NCBI RefSeq assembly: GCF_964355755.1
Contig: NC_092679.1
Location: 3,038,001-3,102,000 of the forward strand
Origin: Antedon mediterranea
Taxonomy: Eukaryota; Echinodermata; Crinoidea; Comatulida; Antedonidae
DNA: 64,000 nt
Direction of reading: 5' to 3'
Below, piece by piece: positions 32,001 to 39,600 of the stretch. How positions within the stretch are numbered: the stretch's first letter is position 1; every line of letters begins with the position of its first letter. A program made the translations under genes and the position numbers. The notes beneath the pieces are model-generated. The model did not search any database, was not told where the DNA came from, and saw nothing but the letters and a program-made list of their open reading frames with translations.

Positions 32001-34193
32001 TATAATTGTTCACCATAAAATAAATTAAGGGTGTTCTTTCCACGAGTTTGTGATACAAATGTAATAAACTATGTACATTGTAAGATATGGGTCTATCTAT
32101 ACTGTGATATACGCTAAGACTTTATACGAGACATGGACTCATAATCGCCATTTTTGTAAGAGTATTTATTGATCCACACATAGGTGGCAGCATACACGAT
32201 TTAAGTTATGTCAAGTACGTATTACTATATTATTCTGGGAAACACTACATACATACAAATAATGTTAGTGACGATCGGGCCAAACATATAAGACTCGTCT
32301 CTATGGCCCGATTGTCTGTTCACCAATTACTCAATCAAAATATGGAGCCTATGAGGAATAACTTTATATAATGTGTATATAATATTAATATTCTATTTTA
32401 GAAGACATTGTGATATGATTGATACTTCGTATCTAATTATAATTAATATCATAGGGTTTAATGTTTATGCGCAAAATACTTTTTTTCTTCAATAACTTTG
32501 TAACTTCAAAATATTAATATTATATTGTATCTGTCCCTGTGTCATCTTGAGACAAGTTATTTGAGCTTCTAATTGTGTTAATCTAAATATGGATCCAAAA
32601 TCTAAATTTAAATCTGGCTCCAATATGTACAGGGATACAGTAAATGTATTTTCTGTTAATCAATTAATTAATAATATCGAAGAAATTATAAATGTTTAAA
32701 ATAATAATAAAATAAATATGGAATAAAACATTTTTTTAACAAAGAAATTGGGAGCTCAGGTTCATGTGACCAATATGAGGTTGATGATAAATCTGTCAGC
32801 TACCTGTAAGGTTAGAAATGATAAAATAACATATATTAATTCATTTTGAAAGAATATAATAAGTACTAAACTAGGCCTCCTAAATAAATGTAAATATAAA
32901 TAATTATTTTATATTATAATATAGGCCTATATATAAGGCTAGGCCTTTATTGTGCATAAATAATTAAATTATGTTAATTTAAATTACCGTTAATTGGTAC
33001 ACACCACACACACATACAACGCAATTGGTACATCTGTCTGCTTGGCCTATCTACTCTCGACTAGGCCTAAGCCTACCAGCGGTTACCTAGGCCTAGCACT
33101 AGTTTAGAGACTACTACTGTAGGCCTAGCTAGCGGCGGGGAACAGACGATCGGGACCACGGACGATCGGGCCCAAGACGACCGGGCCCAGAAAACGTGGT
33201 CCCGATCGTCTTTGGCGTTGGGCCCGATCGTCTTCGGCGTTGGGCCCGATCGTCCAGTGTTTTCAGAACCACGTTGGGCCTGATCGTCTTACCAGTTGGT
33301 CCCGATCGTCTTAGCGTTGGGCCCGATAGTCGTTTGTGTTATATAAAATAATGTGCCACATTTCATCATTTTTAATTCCTAGTGCTAGTGTCAACGTGCT
33401 TTTCTTGCATAATTAAGATTTTAATTAAAAAGGTTAGATTTTTTTCTGATTTTATCATCCTCTAATTAACACTATCACTACTACTGGTTTTAAGAATTTC
33501 TTACCAATACTCTCCATTTATGAATAAATGTGATTGTTTTGATTGTTATTATTGTGTTGTTTGTATTCGCGTATTTATTTAATTTTCCGAGAATGTTTTG
33601 GGCCCGATCGTCTTGTTTGTTGGGCCCGATCGTCTTGTTTGTTGGGCCCGATCGTCTTGTTTGTTGGGCCCGATCGTCTTGTTTGTTGGGCCCGATCGTC
33701 TTTCACCCTGACTGGGGCTTGATGGGCCCGATCGTCTTTCACCCTTGATGGTCCAGATCGTCTCACGATTTGGGCCCGATCGTCTTTCACCCTGGGGCTT
33801 GATGGGCCCGATCGTCTTTCACCCTTGATGGGCCCGATAGTCTCACGATTTGGGCCCGATCGTCTTGAAGTGGGCCCGATCGTCTGATAACCCTAGCGGC
33901 CTGGCCATAGCCCTCTACTTACTACTACTAGCTAGGCCTAGGCTAGAGACAGGCTAGGCCTAGTAGGCCTAGGCCTAGTACTAGAGTTAGGCCTAGGCCT
34001 AGGCCTAGGCTAGGCCTACTAGGCCCCTTTTCTCAGCTGTTTGTTAGGCTAGTTTATACAATACAATTAAAGCAAATCTTACAGAAACTGTATACTTAAA
34101 TACACCTGGTTCAAGTGCAGCATTAATTAATTGCAATTTAGTAAAACATAATGCTATAAATAAAGCAAAGTTTAGCTTCCACGTAGAACCCAT
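17015..34193 (-). CDS. TMEM87: TMEM87 (GOLD-domain seven-pass membrane protein), 16 exons
   Basis: Exons, minus strand: 34193-34083, 31773-31713, 30955-30870, 30075-29950, 29263-29120, 28075-27887, 26541-26451, 25799-25738, 25093-24973, 24201-24039, 23421-23328, 22911-22846, 19013-18846, 18225-18048, 17938-17833, 17084-17015. Together they give about 611 residues in frame (human about 555). Residues 1-25 are a signal peptide and residues 26 to about 290 are luminal. Membrane segments follow, with family blocks [31 protein letters not shown] and [11 protein letters not shown]. The cytosolic tail ends [10 protein letters not shown]...FDDSDEE...ERSKME, nearly as in vertebrates. The family is Golgi-associated, with reported trafficking and mechanosensitive roles. 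Exon 6 is a 63-codon Thr/Pro/Lys repeat with a weak donor (GTTGGT). The intron after exon 12 has AT-AC borders. TMEM87A versus B cannot be assigned; this is probably the single pre-duplication gene. Confidence 0.95.
17130..17460 (+). mobile_element. LINE 3'-end remnant
   Basis: One frame reads [20 protein letters not shown], a typical C-terminus of CR1/L2-like ORF2, and then stops. A 3'UTR with GTAAAGCGCTTAGAGACAT and an (ATT)n tail to 17458 follows. It lies between the last two TMEM87 exons. Confidence 0.75.
17478..17765 (+). mobile_element. tRNA-derived SINE, family S1, copy 1
   Basis: The head (17478-17560) keeps a tRNA-like CCGAGCAGTTAAGACAGTGG and a degraded B box. The body reads AGACGAGTAGGGGATTACCC and ends ...TTACCCAGTATAAATATAT. 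Reverse copies lie at 37731-38031 and 60216-60442. The copy at 38031 has the better box, CGAGCGGTTAAGACAG. Confidence 0.75.
18312..18405. repeat. Dispersed repeat with TTCCCTGGGGCCGTGCAC
   Basis: The sequence TTTATTTAACCAGGGAGGCC followed by TGGTTGTTCTTCCCTGGGGC recurs at 26101-26190 and, diverged, at 26219-26305. All three copies are in TMEM87 introns. Class unknown; possibly a SINE 3' body. Confidence 0.6.
18521..18710. mobile_element. MITE family 3, copy 1
   Basis: The TIR AAGGCCAATTTACACAGAC pairs with GTCTGTGTAAATTGGCCTT, and sub-terminal GGTAACGGTAA / TTACCGTTAACG arms continue inward. A second copy lies at 52604-52792. Confidence 0.8.
19170..19730. mobile_element. Palindrome-rich element of CTCCGGAGT units
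   Basis: The ends TATACCCCTTTCACACCAA and TTGGTGTGAAAGGGGTATA are perfectly complementary. The interior repeats GGTGTGAAAGGT and the palindromes ACTCCGGAGT / CTCCGGAG many times in both orientations. No ORF. It sits inside the TMEM87 U12-type intron. Confidence 0.8.
19818..19990. repeat. Dispersed element with AGGCCTTGT ends, copy 1
   Basis: The block TACAAATTGCACTCCTCAAT...GTGTAGAAGTTTACCAAAT is bracketed by AGGCCTTGT and ACAAGGCCT. Diverged copies occur at about 35845-36030 and, reversed, at about 55895-56085 in a BBS1 intron. Confidence 0.7.
20097..20236. mobile_element. MITE family 1, copy E
   Basis: Full copy with a single internal unit, ending 9 bp before the TTAA-flanked element. Confidence 0.85.
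20245..22810. mobile_element. 2.6-kb non-autonomous element with TTAA flanks
   Basis: The left end TTAAAATGGACCTGAAATGG is the exact reverse complement of the right end CCATTTCAGGTCCATTTTAA (22791-22810), with weaker symmetry further in. TTAA at each outer edge fits a piggyBac-type target duplication, though the termini are not classic piggyBac. No ORF longer than about 75 codons. It ends only about 35 bp from TMEM87 exon 12. Confidence 0.65.
23441..23490. mobile_element. MITE family 1, truncated copy F
   Basis: Only the left end (AAAGCTCTGTCTAGACTATC, then CTTTATGTGACAAAAAATGT) is present. It lies 20 bp from the acceptor side of TMEM87 exon 11. Confidence 0.7.
23545..23764. mobile_element. 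Inverted-repeat element with CTGTTTTCCTGTC ends
   Basis: AGTCTGTTTTCCTGTCAACG at the left is matched by CGTCGACAGGAAAACAGGCT at the right. Inner arms repeat AACGATAGCG / CGCTATCGT. No ORF. Confidence 0.7.
23878..24003 (+). repeat. 20-bp minisatellite GGAGGTGGTGGCATGAGCGA, about 6 units
   Basis: Six near-identical 20-bp units in a TMEM87 intron, ending 36 bp from the donor of exon 24039-24201. Translations of it are artefacts. Confidence 0.9.
24344..24504. mobile_element. MITE family 1, copy G
   Basis: Full but diverged copy in a TMEM87 intron; the terminal CTACACTATCAAACTTTATG is intact on the left. Confidence 0.8.
24665..24797. mobile_element. MITE family 2, copy 2
   Basis: Ends AAGCTTGGTTCCCAC / GTGGAAACCAAGCTT, with a partial relative immediately downstream at 24868-24952 that ends TAGTGGGAACCAAGCTTAA. 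Confidence 0.8.
26594..26993. mobile_element. Two adjacent MITE family 1 copies (H, H2)
   Basis: 26594-26759 is a full copy with three internal units. 26890-26993 keeps only internal units and the right end (TGTAGACAGAG). Both are in the intron upstream of TMEM87 exon 7. Confidence 0.75.
27301..27488. mobile_element. MITE family 1, copy I
   Basis: Full copy with three TATTTGGGCATATCACTACC units and both TIRs. Confidence 0.85.
27905..28046 (-). repeat. 18-bp coding minisatellite in TMEM87 exon 6
   Basis: About eight units of an 18-bp sequence (GCCTGCTTGGCAGGTGTG on the plus strand) that encode a six-residue AKQATP-like repeat in the luminal domain. The period is a multiple of three, so unit gain or loss keeps frame. 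Confidence 0.85.
28363..29060. mobile_element. Composite: tRNA-headed element with ACCTCCGCC ends inside a MITE family 4 copy
   Basis: The outer ends (TTTAAAGATGTATTTTCC at 28363; GTTCAGGGGGACAATA at 29048) belong to family 4. Within lies an element from CAAACCTCCGCCTA (28417) to TAGGCGGAGGTAAT (28801-28814). It contains a tRNA-like segment with TTTGGTGTAATGGTTATG and B-box GGTTCAAGTCCCGC (28548-28602), then a GTGAGAATCGGCTAAAAACT body. Confidence 0.65.
29440..30335. repeat. Direct duplication of about 170 bp flanking TMEM87 exon 4
   Basis: 29465-29640 and 30175-30335 share GACTAGTCC.TTATGGTCCA and GAGAGCACAGGCTATT, then TTATCCAGGTAAGTCTGG. One copy lies on each side of the exon 29950-30075. 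Origin unknown. Confidence 0.7.
31060..31610 (-). mobile_element. Penelope-like retroelement 3' fragment (GIY-YIG)
   Basis: The minus-strand frame (about 31600-31299) carries a GIY-YIG endonuclease core: [20 protein letters not shown] followed by H...S.I..HLHDSE. This arrangement is typical of the C-terminus of Penelope-like elements. Downstream on the same strand (31237-31162) is a hammerhead-like segment: stem arm ACATGTC, core CTGATGA, a stem GAGAA/TTCTC, then GAAAC and CATGT. The reverse transcriptase portion is absent, so this is a 5'-truncated dead copy in TMEM87 intron 2 (between exons 2 and 3). Confidence 0.7.
31162..31237 (-). ncRNA. Candidate degenerate hammerhead ribozyme
   Basis: Order on the minus strand: ACATG-TC (stem III arm plus cleavage-type UC), a 36-nt spacer for stem I, CTGATGA, a 5-bp stem, GAAA, CATGT closing stem III perfectly. 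Against it, one extra U precedes stem II and stem I pairing is poor. It may be a decayed copy of the motif known at Penelope-like termini. Confidence 0.35.
31835..33890. mobile_element. Foldback-like element with arrays of GGGCCCGATCGTCT
   Basis: The left block (31835-31975) has AGACGATCGGGCC-type motifs. The right blocks (33145-33330 and 33600-33890) have many copies in mostly the opposite orientation, including five perfect 22-bp units (GGGCCCGATCGTCTTGTTTG plus TT) at 33600-33709. Further single motifs lie at 32270-32310. The interior has no transposase-like ORF. It lies in TMEM87 intron 1. Confidence 0.6.
33934..34025. repeat. AGGCCTAGGCCT array beside TMEM87 exon 1
   Basis: Almost continuous TAGGCCTA / CTAGGC units, ending about 55 bp from the exon 1 donor. 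Shorter clusters occur at 33055-33130 and 34645-34830, and single TAGGCCTA palindromes are scattered through the window. Confidence 0.85.
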
Positions 34194-35051
34194 CTTTTCG
34201 TAAATTTTATCACACATCACCAAAGAATATATATCACTCTTTGACATCACACATACAGTCACACGCAACACATCCACGTAACTCGAGAAATTCGTACATC
34301 AGCTGTGTGTCGTATAATATGATTGGTGGTTCAAAGGGATAAACAATTGAACTATCCAATCAAAACTAATGTACAAAGTTTTCTCGCAACATAATTTTAA
34401 TTCTGATAACGCCCTCTTTATTTATAATAGTTGAGTTTTTTTTTACAAGGAAGAAATAAAAAGTTAGAGTGACATGCGACAAAAATAATCTGATAAACTA
34501 CGAAGAAAACAACGATATACTTAATCCGTAAATAATAAATATAACTGCTTTATTGAACTATTGAATTATTAGAACCAGGACTATACGGTGTAATACGCAC
34601 ATTTGTTTTTAGTACAATAGTTTCGGTAGATAATAAATAATTTGCTAGGCCTAGGCTAGCTAGGCCCTAACCTAGCTAGTAGGTAGCCTAGGTACTATAT
34701 TCTAATAGGACTATGGGCCTGGCATGATATGGCCTCTCTACACTACAGTAGTTTATCCTCTTCTACAACTACACACTAGGCTCTAGCCAGGCTAGGCTAC
34801 ATAGTAGGTAAGGCCAATCTACACTAGGCTAGCTAGACCTCAGCTCAGCCTACATATAAATAAAATATAATTCTAGAGTAGGGCCAGGCCGGGTTAACTT
34901 GGTCCATATTTCTATTTCTACGAGTGATGAGAGAAAAATTAATGATGATATAAATAATGCAATGGGCCTATCTAGTATAAAAATAAAGGGCCCAGATACT
35001 CTATTTCTAAAATTCAAATATATTTTCAATACATTTTTTTTCCTAATCTAG
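34194..35051. promoter_or_regulatory. Head-to-head intergenic region of TMEM87 and the MKKS unit
   Basis: Divergent genes start within about 860 bp. The DNA is AT-rich with AGGCCTAG clusters. No TATA box or RFX X-box could be picked out with confidence. A shared promoter is inference from spacing only. A likely acceptor (TTTCCTAATCTAG) sits at 35051. Confidence 0.4.
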
Positions 35052-35066
35052 ATGCTGGAAGCCTAG
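35052..35066 (+). other. Minimal upstream ORF (MLEA-stop)
   Basis: ATG CTG GAA GCC TAG directly after the acceptor at 35051 and 8 bp before the 54-codon ORF. It may limit initiation at the next ATG. Confidence 0.35.
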
Positions 35067-35073
35067 AGAAAGA

Positions 35074-35238
35074 ATGTCATTCGTCCAGAAGTATAAAGTT
35101 TCATTTGCAATTATAACTGGATTGGCGATTGTGCACCTTGGTTGGTACTCACTAGCGAACAACTCAACATTCAACAATAAAAAAAGAGAAGCAGGAATCG
35201 TCACGGCAGATTATAAATCAACTAACAGTAAAAAGTGA
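35074..35238 (+). CDS. Small membrane protein, upstream ORF 1 of MKKS (54 aa)
   Basis: ATG to TGA, 54 residues. Residues 1-10 are polar/basic (MSFVQKYKVS) and residues 11-28 form one hydrophobic span (FAIITGLAIVHLGWYSLA). A basic, Ser/Asn/Lys-rich tail contains REAGIV. It resembles the second small ORF at 36377: both have K-Y-x-V-S followed by a span with HLG.Y.L. The human MKKS mRNA is reported to carry upstream ORFs encoding small mitochondrial membrane proteins; the same arrangement here suggests homology. No direct sequence comparison with the human uMKKS peptides was possible. It may also resemble SMIM20-type proteins through AGIV, but weakly. Its link to the MKKS transcript is inferred from position. 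Confidence 0.6.
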   Translation: MSFVQKYKVSFAIITGLAIVHLGWYSLANNSTFNNKKREAGIVTADYKSTNSKK

Positions 35239-35291
35239 CAAATAACAAACCATACGTAGTATGTATGCATATTTGTTGTTGACTTTAAAAT

Positions 35292-35601
35292 TAAAGATGT
35301 ATTATCGCCCAAAAACATGAAAAATAAAGATTAATAAAATTAGATTTTGATTAGCCCATTTTGCATTTTTTTTAATAAAGTTATTCACTTCTTATTTCAA
35401 TTTTATAAAAAGACAAAAGAAATTGTTAATGTTAATTTTACTATTAGACAAAAACCATTGTCTGATACACAATTTAGGTATATTTTTTCAGGGAAAATTT
35501 TTTTTTTTTTTTCAAAGTGAATAATTATTATGTGACATTAAAATGGCATATTCAACAAAATTAAAAAAATATTTTTTTAGGGAAACAATATATCTTTAAG
35601 C
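35292..35601. mobile_element. MITE family 4, copy in the MKKS 5' intron
   Basis: Ends TTAAAGATGTATTATCGCCC and AAACAATATATCTTTAA, with the same internal TTCAAAGTGAATAATTATTA block as other copies. Confidence 0.7.
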
Positions 35602-36034
35602 TGTTGTTAATTAATTATGATGTTTATTATACTCTATATTTATTTGTTCATTAATAAATAATAACCATGGAATGAGGCTAAACCTTTGAAACAGATTCTG
35701 TACTACTTAAACTCTATATTAAAATAAAAATGTGAAAAAAACAAAAAAAATTAAAAACTACTTTACAGTTACTTTAAAAATACAAAATACGGGCTAAAAT
35801 ACAACTAGACATCAGCCCAAAATATTTATTGAAATTACAGTATTGCAGGCCTTGTCTTTTGAAAATTATAGGTGTGCTACAAATTGCACTCCTCAATACA
35901 TTCAGGGATGCTGTAGGTGTGCTGTTTGTATTTCGGTGTGTAGAAGTTTGCCAAATTTAAATTAAATTTAAATTTAATTTGCCTCAAGGGCAGTTTAGGA
36001 GTGTGTTAAGCGAGTGAGTGAGGAGCTTGGTATT

Positions 36035-36300
36035 GCTGTTGATGAACTTTGAACTTTTCATTGAACTGCAAGAGATTATGATTATGATGTTGTTTGAATG
36101 TAGAATGTATTATTTTTAGTGGATGTAATGTATTGGGTATGTCAGCCAAAAATTTGTATTGAAATTATTGCTGATTGTTGAACTTTGAACCTTTCATTGA
36201 ACTGCAAGAGATATGATTATGTTGTGGTTTGAAAGAATGAATTACTATATTAGTCCATGGAATGTATTGGGTTTTTTTTGGCAGATTTAGTTTTCCTTCA
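36035..36300 (+). repeat. Tandem duplication of about 135 bp
   Basis: Two units share TTTCATTGAACTGCAAGAGA and GGAATGTATTGGGT-like blocks. They lie directly upstream of the acceptor of the second small-ORF exon. Confidence 0.7.
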
Positions 36301-36376
36301 CTTGGTATTTGTGATCATTATTTGAACGTTTTTATTCCTTAAATTTCAGAAAAGTTGAGTTGCTTTTTTTTGTAAA

Positions 36377-36562
36377 ATGGGTATTGTAAATTGGGTCAAA
36401 CATAACAAGTACGTGTCAGTTGGCATTGGCTTAGTGGTCTTTCATCTTGGCGCATATACATTATTTAAATCTGCATTTTCACCTGAAAAGCGTTGGACAT
36501 CATCTGTCAATTATGGAGCATACAGCAGGTCATACGAAGAGAAACAAGAAACCAAAGAATAG
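36377..36562 (+). CDS. Small membrane protein, upstream ORF 2 of MKKS (61 aa)
   Basis: 61 residues in an exon starting at 36350 after a good acceptor (TTAAATTTCAG). Residues 13-30 form a single span (VSVGIGLVVFHLGAYTLF). The C-terminus is Tyr/Ser-rich and charged. The stop TAG is immediately followed by a donor (GAATAG|GTATAT), and the MKKS start exon begins at 36682. This ORF is therefore most simply a 5'UTR-encoded peptide of the MKKS transcript. It resembles the 54-residue ORF upstream. The human counterpart class is described as mitochondrial; localisation here is inference. Confidence 0.65.
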   Translation: MGIVNWVKHNKYVSVGIGLVVFHLGAYTLFKSAFSPEKRWTSSVNYGAYSRSYEEKQETKE

Positions 36563-36687
36563 GTATATTTATAATTCTATTTTTATTTTTAATCTAAGTA
36601 TAGAGTTGGAGAATTTTACTAAAAATATGAAATTTACACATAAATGTGTGATTAAAGTGTATATGTAACTTTTATTTTCAGATAATT

Positions 36688-39600
36688 ATGAATAAATCAA
36701 ACATCTCAAAAAGCTTCTCATCAAATTTTGAATCATCCGTTTTGAATAATGAAGATAATTGGTTGGCACTCCAAACATTTAGAAATCTTATCAAATCTTG
36801 CTATGGGCCTAATGGCCATCTCAAGACTGTCCAGCATCATAGTGGTGGCCAGGTAACCTTAACATCCAGCTCTTACAACCTCTTAAGGAATCTACCAATT
36901 AAAAGAGCATTTCTGAGATTGCTGGTGACTGCTGTTACTGAGCACCTGCGATTATTCAGCGACGGAGGACTCTTTGTTGCGCTGTTTGCTTCGGAACTCA
37001 TTTCTCTTTCTTGTTTTACTGATCTTCCACGGATATTATGCTGTGACGTTAACAGCATACTATTAAGTTGGTGCAAAGAATTTATGAGTATCTGCAAGAT
37101 TCCTGTTGACATCAGCAGTATGGACCAGATGATGGCAGTGGTTCGATCAGTCATATCAACCAAGCCAGCTTGCTCATTTTCTCAGACAGACATCTTGCAA
37201 ATTTCGAGTTTGATCATACAAGCTTTCTTAAAAACTCTGCCACCTGCTGACTCTCATAAACTCATGGATCAATTTGTCCAATATATCGAGGTCGGAGGTT
37301 ACGATACAGCGAACTCACAGATTGTTGATGGTGTGTTGTTTCAGCTTCCAAATGACCTTCAAGAGGACTTCCTTCCACCAGAAGAGAGTTTTCATTCTGG
37401 TTCTTTAAAGATTGCCCTCTTCAAAATCTCTTTAGCAGGAGATACTGACGATTTTGTGAACACCGTTTACGAGGTTACAGAAGGGTTATCCCCAATGGAT
37501 GTTGTTACTCAAAAGCTCTTTGACATTGCAAACAAACTGATTGAAGATTCCGTTGATGTTTTAGCCTGTCAAAAAGTGATTCACCCAAGCCTTAAGAAGT
37601 TTCTTACAAAGAATAGAATATTAGTAATTGACCGTCTGTCTGTTGTTAATATTGGCGCCATTGAGACTCTTACAGGTGACTTTTATACTTTAATATTTCT
37701 TTAAACTAGATTTTGAATTGAATTGAAATATATATTTATACTGGGTAACCTCTTCAGTCAAAGACTGGTCTCCCAGGGGGCCCAGTTGGTGATCAGTGGC
37801 TGTGATGTACTAATACACCGGGGTCACCCCCTACTCGTCTCAAAAGATGTACTAGGTTTTTTAAAGTGCACATGAGCTATGTGTGTACACTGGGCCTACG
37901 GTTTATAGGCCTTATCCGAGAAGACTCGTTCTACCACCAGAACCATGGAGTGAGTGAGCCTCGAACCCCTGCCGATGTAATGGCTACGTAATTACGGTTC
38001 CACTGTCTTAACCGCTCGGCCACTCACTCACATTTATATTGTGAATGTTTAATGCAAATAAAAACCCATTAGACTCACAAGCTATAAAGTTTTGTTTTAT
38101 TGATTTTAAAAAAAAGTATTTTCATGATCCGCTATGCAACTATTATTAAGTTTAACAAACATTCTGCAAATGCTCTTATGTTTCTGAGCATGCTCAGTTG
38201 TATGGTCCTAAAACGTGTTGTTATTTTTTCTTTTTTTCATTTTTATTCACCAAGGATAGCCCAATAATTCTGTATCATGCTGAAATTCAAAAATAAATTT
38301 TAATAAATTATTTTGTTTAAAAGGTGCACAGTGTATTTCTAGCTTGCATTGGTCCGACCGAATGGAGGGTATGTATGGAAGACTGGAGAAGCTTGAAAGA
38401 GCAAGTTATTTCAAGAAAAGCTATTACCATTTTGTGAATACTGCTACTCCGGTGTGTACATTGATTTTGTGTAGTATACTTCAAGAAACATTGACTGAAA
38501 TAAAGGTAACAATAAGCCAATCTTATGTCAGTTACAAATATTTACATATTTTTTGATTAATATTTATTATTTGTATTTTTATCTGTTTTAACCTCTGTTT
38601 ACACTAGTTTGACAAAAAAAGTGTGATGTGTCCAAATATGGTAGTGATATGACAACATCATGTCCATATATGGGCATATCATATTTTTTTCGCATAGAGT
38701 TTGATAGTGTAGACAGACCTTTAGACTTTAGAGGTGTAAACTAATTCTTCTCTATTTTTTATTTTCACCCTTTTAGAGTGTTTGTATGGTTGCGCAAAAT
38801 GTCTTGCGAAGCCTGCTTGTAAATCCAGTCGTTTTACCTGGTGCCGGGTGCTTTGAAGCGTTGCTTACTGCTTATTTGAAACAGAAAGTAAGTGTATGAT
38901 GTAAGGTGTGAATGGGGTTTAAACAGGGAAATCCAATTACACTTTAAAGTGAGATACTTAGTATTTCACTTAAGTGAGATACTAAATATTTCACTTAAGT
39001 GAGATACTAAGTATTTTACTTAAGTGAAATATAAAGTATTTCACTTAAGTGAGATACTCAGATACAAATAAAACTATTCAAGCGCCGACTCGATCGCTAT
39101 CGTAGTCGTACGTCACTTTACAATATACAATGAGTTAAAAAGAAAAGAAATACAAACAATTTTTATATAGTACAGTTATAACTGACAAATTTTGTACCAA
39201 AATTTAAAAATAGTAATATTAAAAACTCGAAATAAAAAGATGTCTATACCGCAACAAAACAAAAACATTACATGCTATTTGCGAGTTGTATAAGATTGTT
39301 TCGTATTTTCCCTGATCTTGTTAGGTATACTGTACAAAATTTGTCAAGACACAATAAAACATTATTACTAATGGGAAGTGTATCCTTCCCAGAACATATA
39401 ACATTTTTCGTCATTGTTACTGGTGCAGAATGTTTCCCAAACATCTAACTCGTCTTGTTTAATTATATTTAACTGTTCTGCTCTTACACATTGTAATGCA
39501 TCACAGCTAAATAAAAAGTGAGATATGTCCTCTATATTTCCAGAGTTACATAATGAACAGAGACCATCATTCTCCATGGTCCATTTACTTAATTTAAAAT

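Noticed and set aside
33530-33790. ORFs reading [13 protein letters not shown] or [12 protein letters not shown]
   Set aside because: Translations of the GGGCCCGATCGTCT array.
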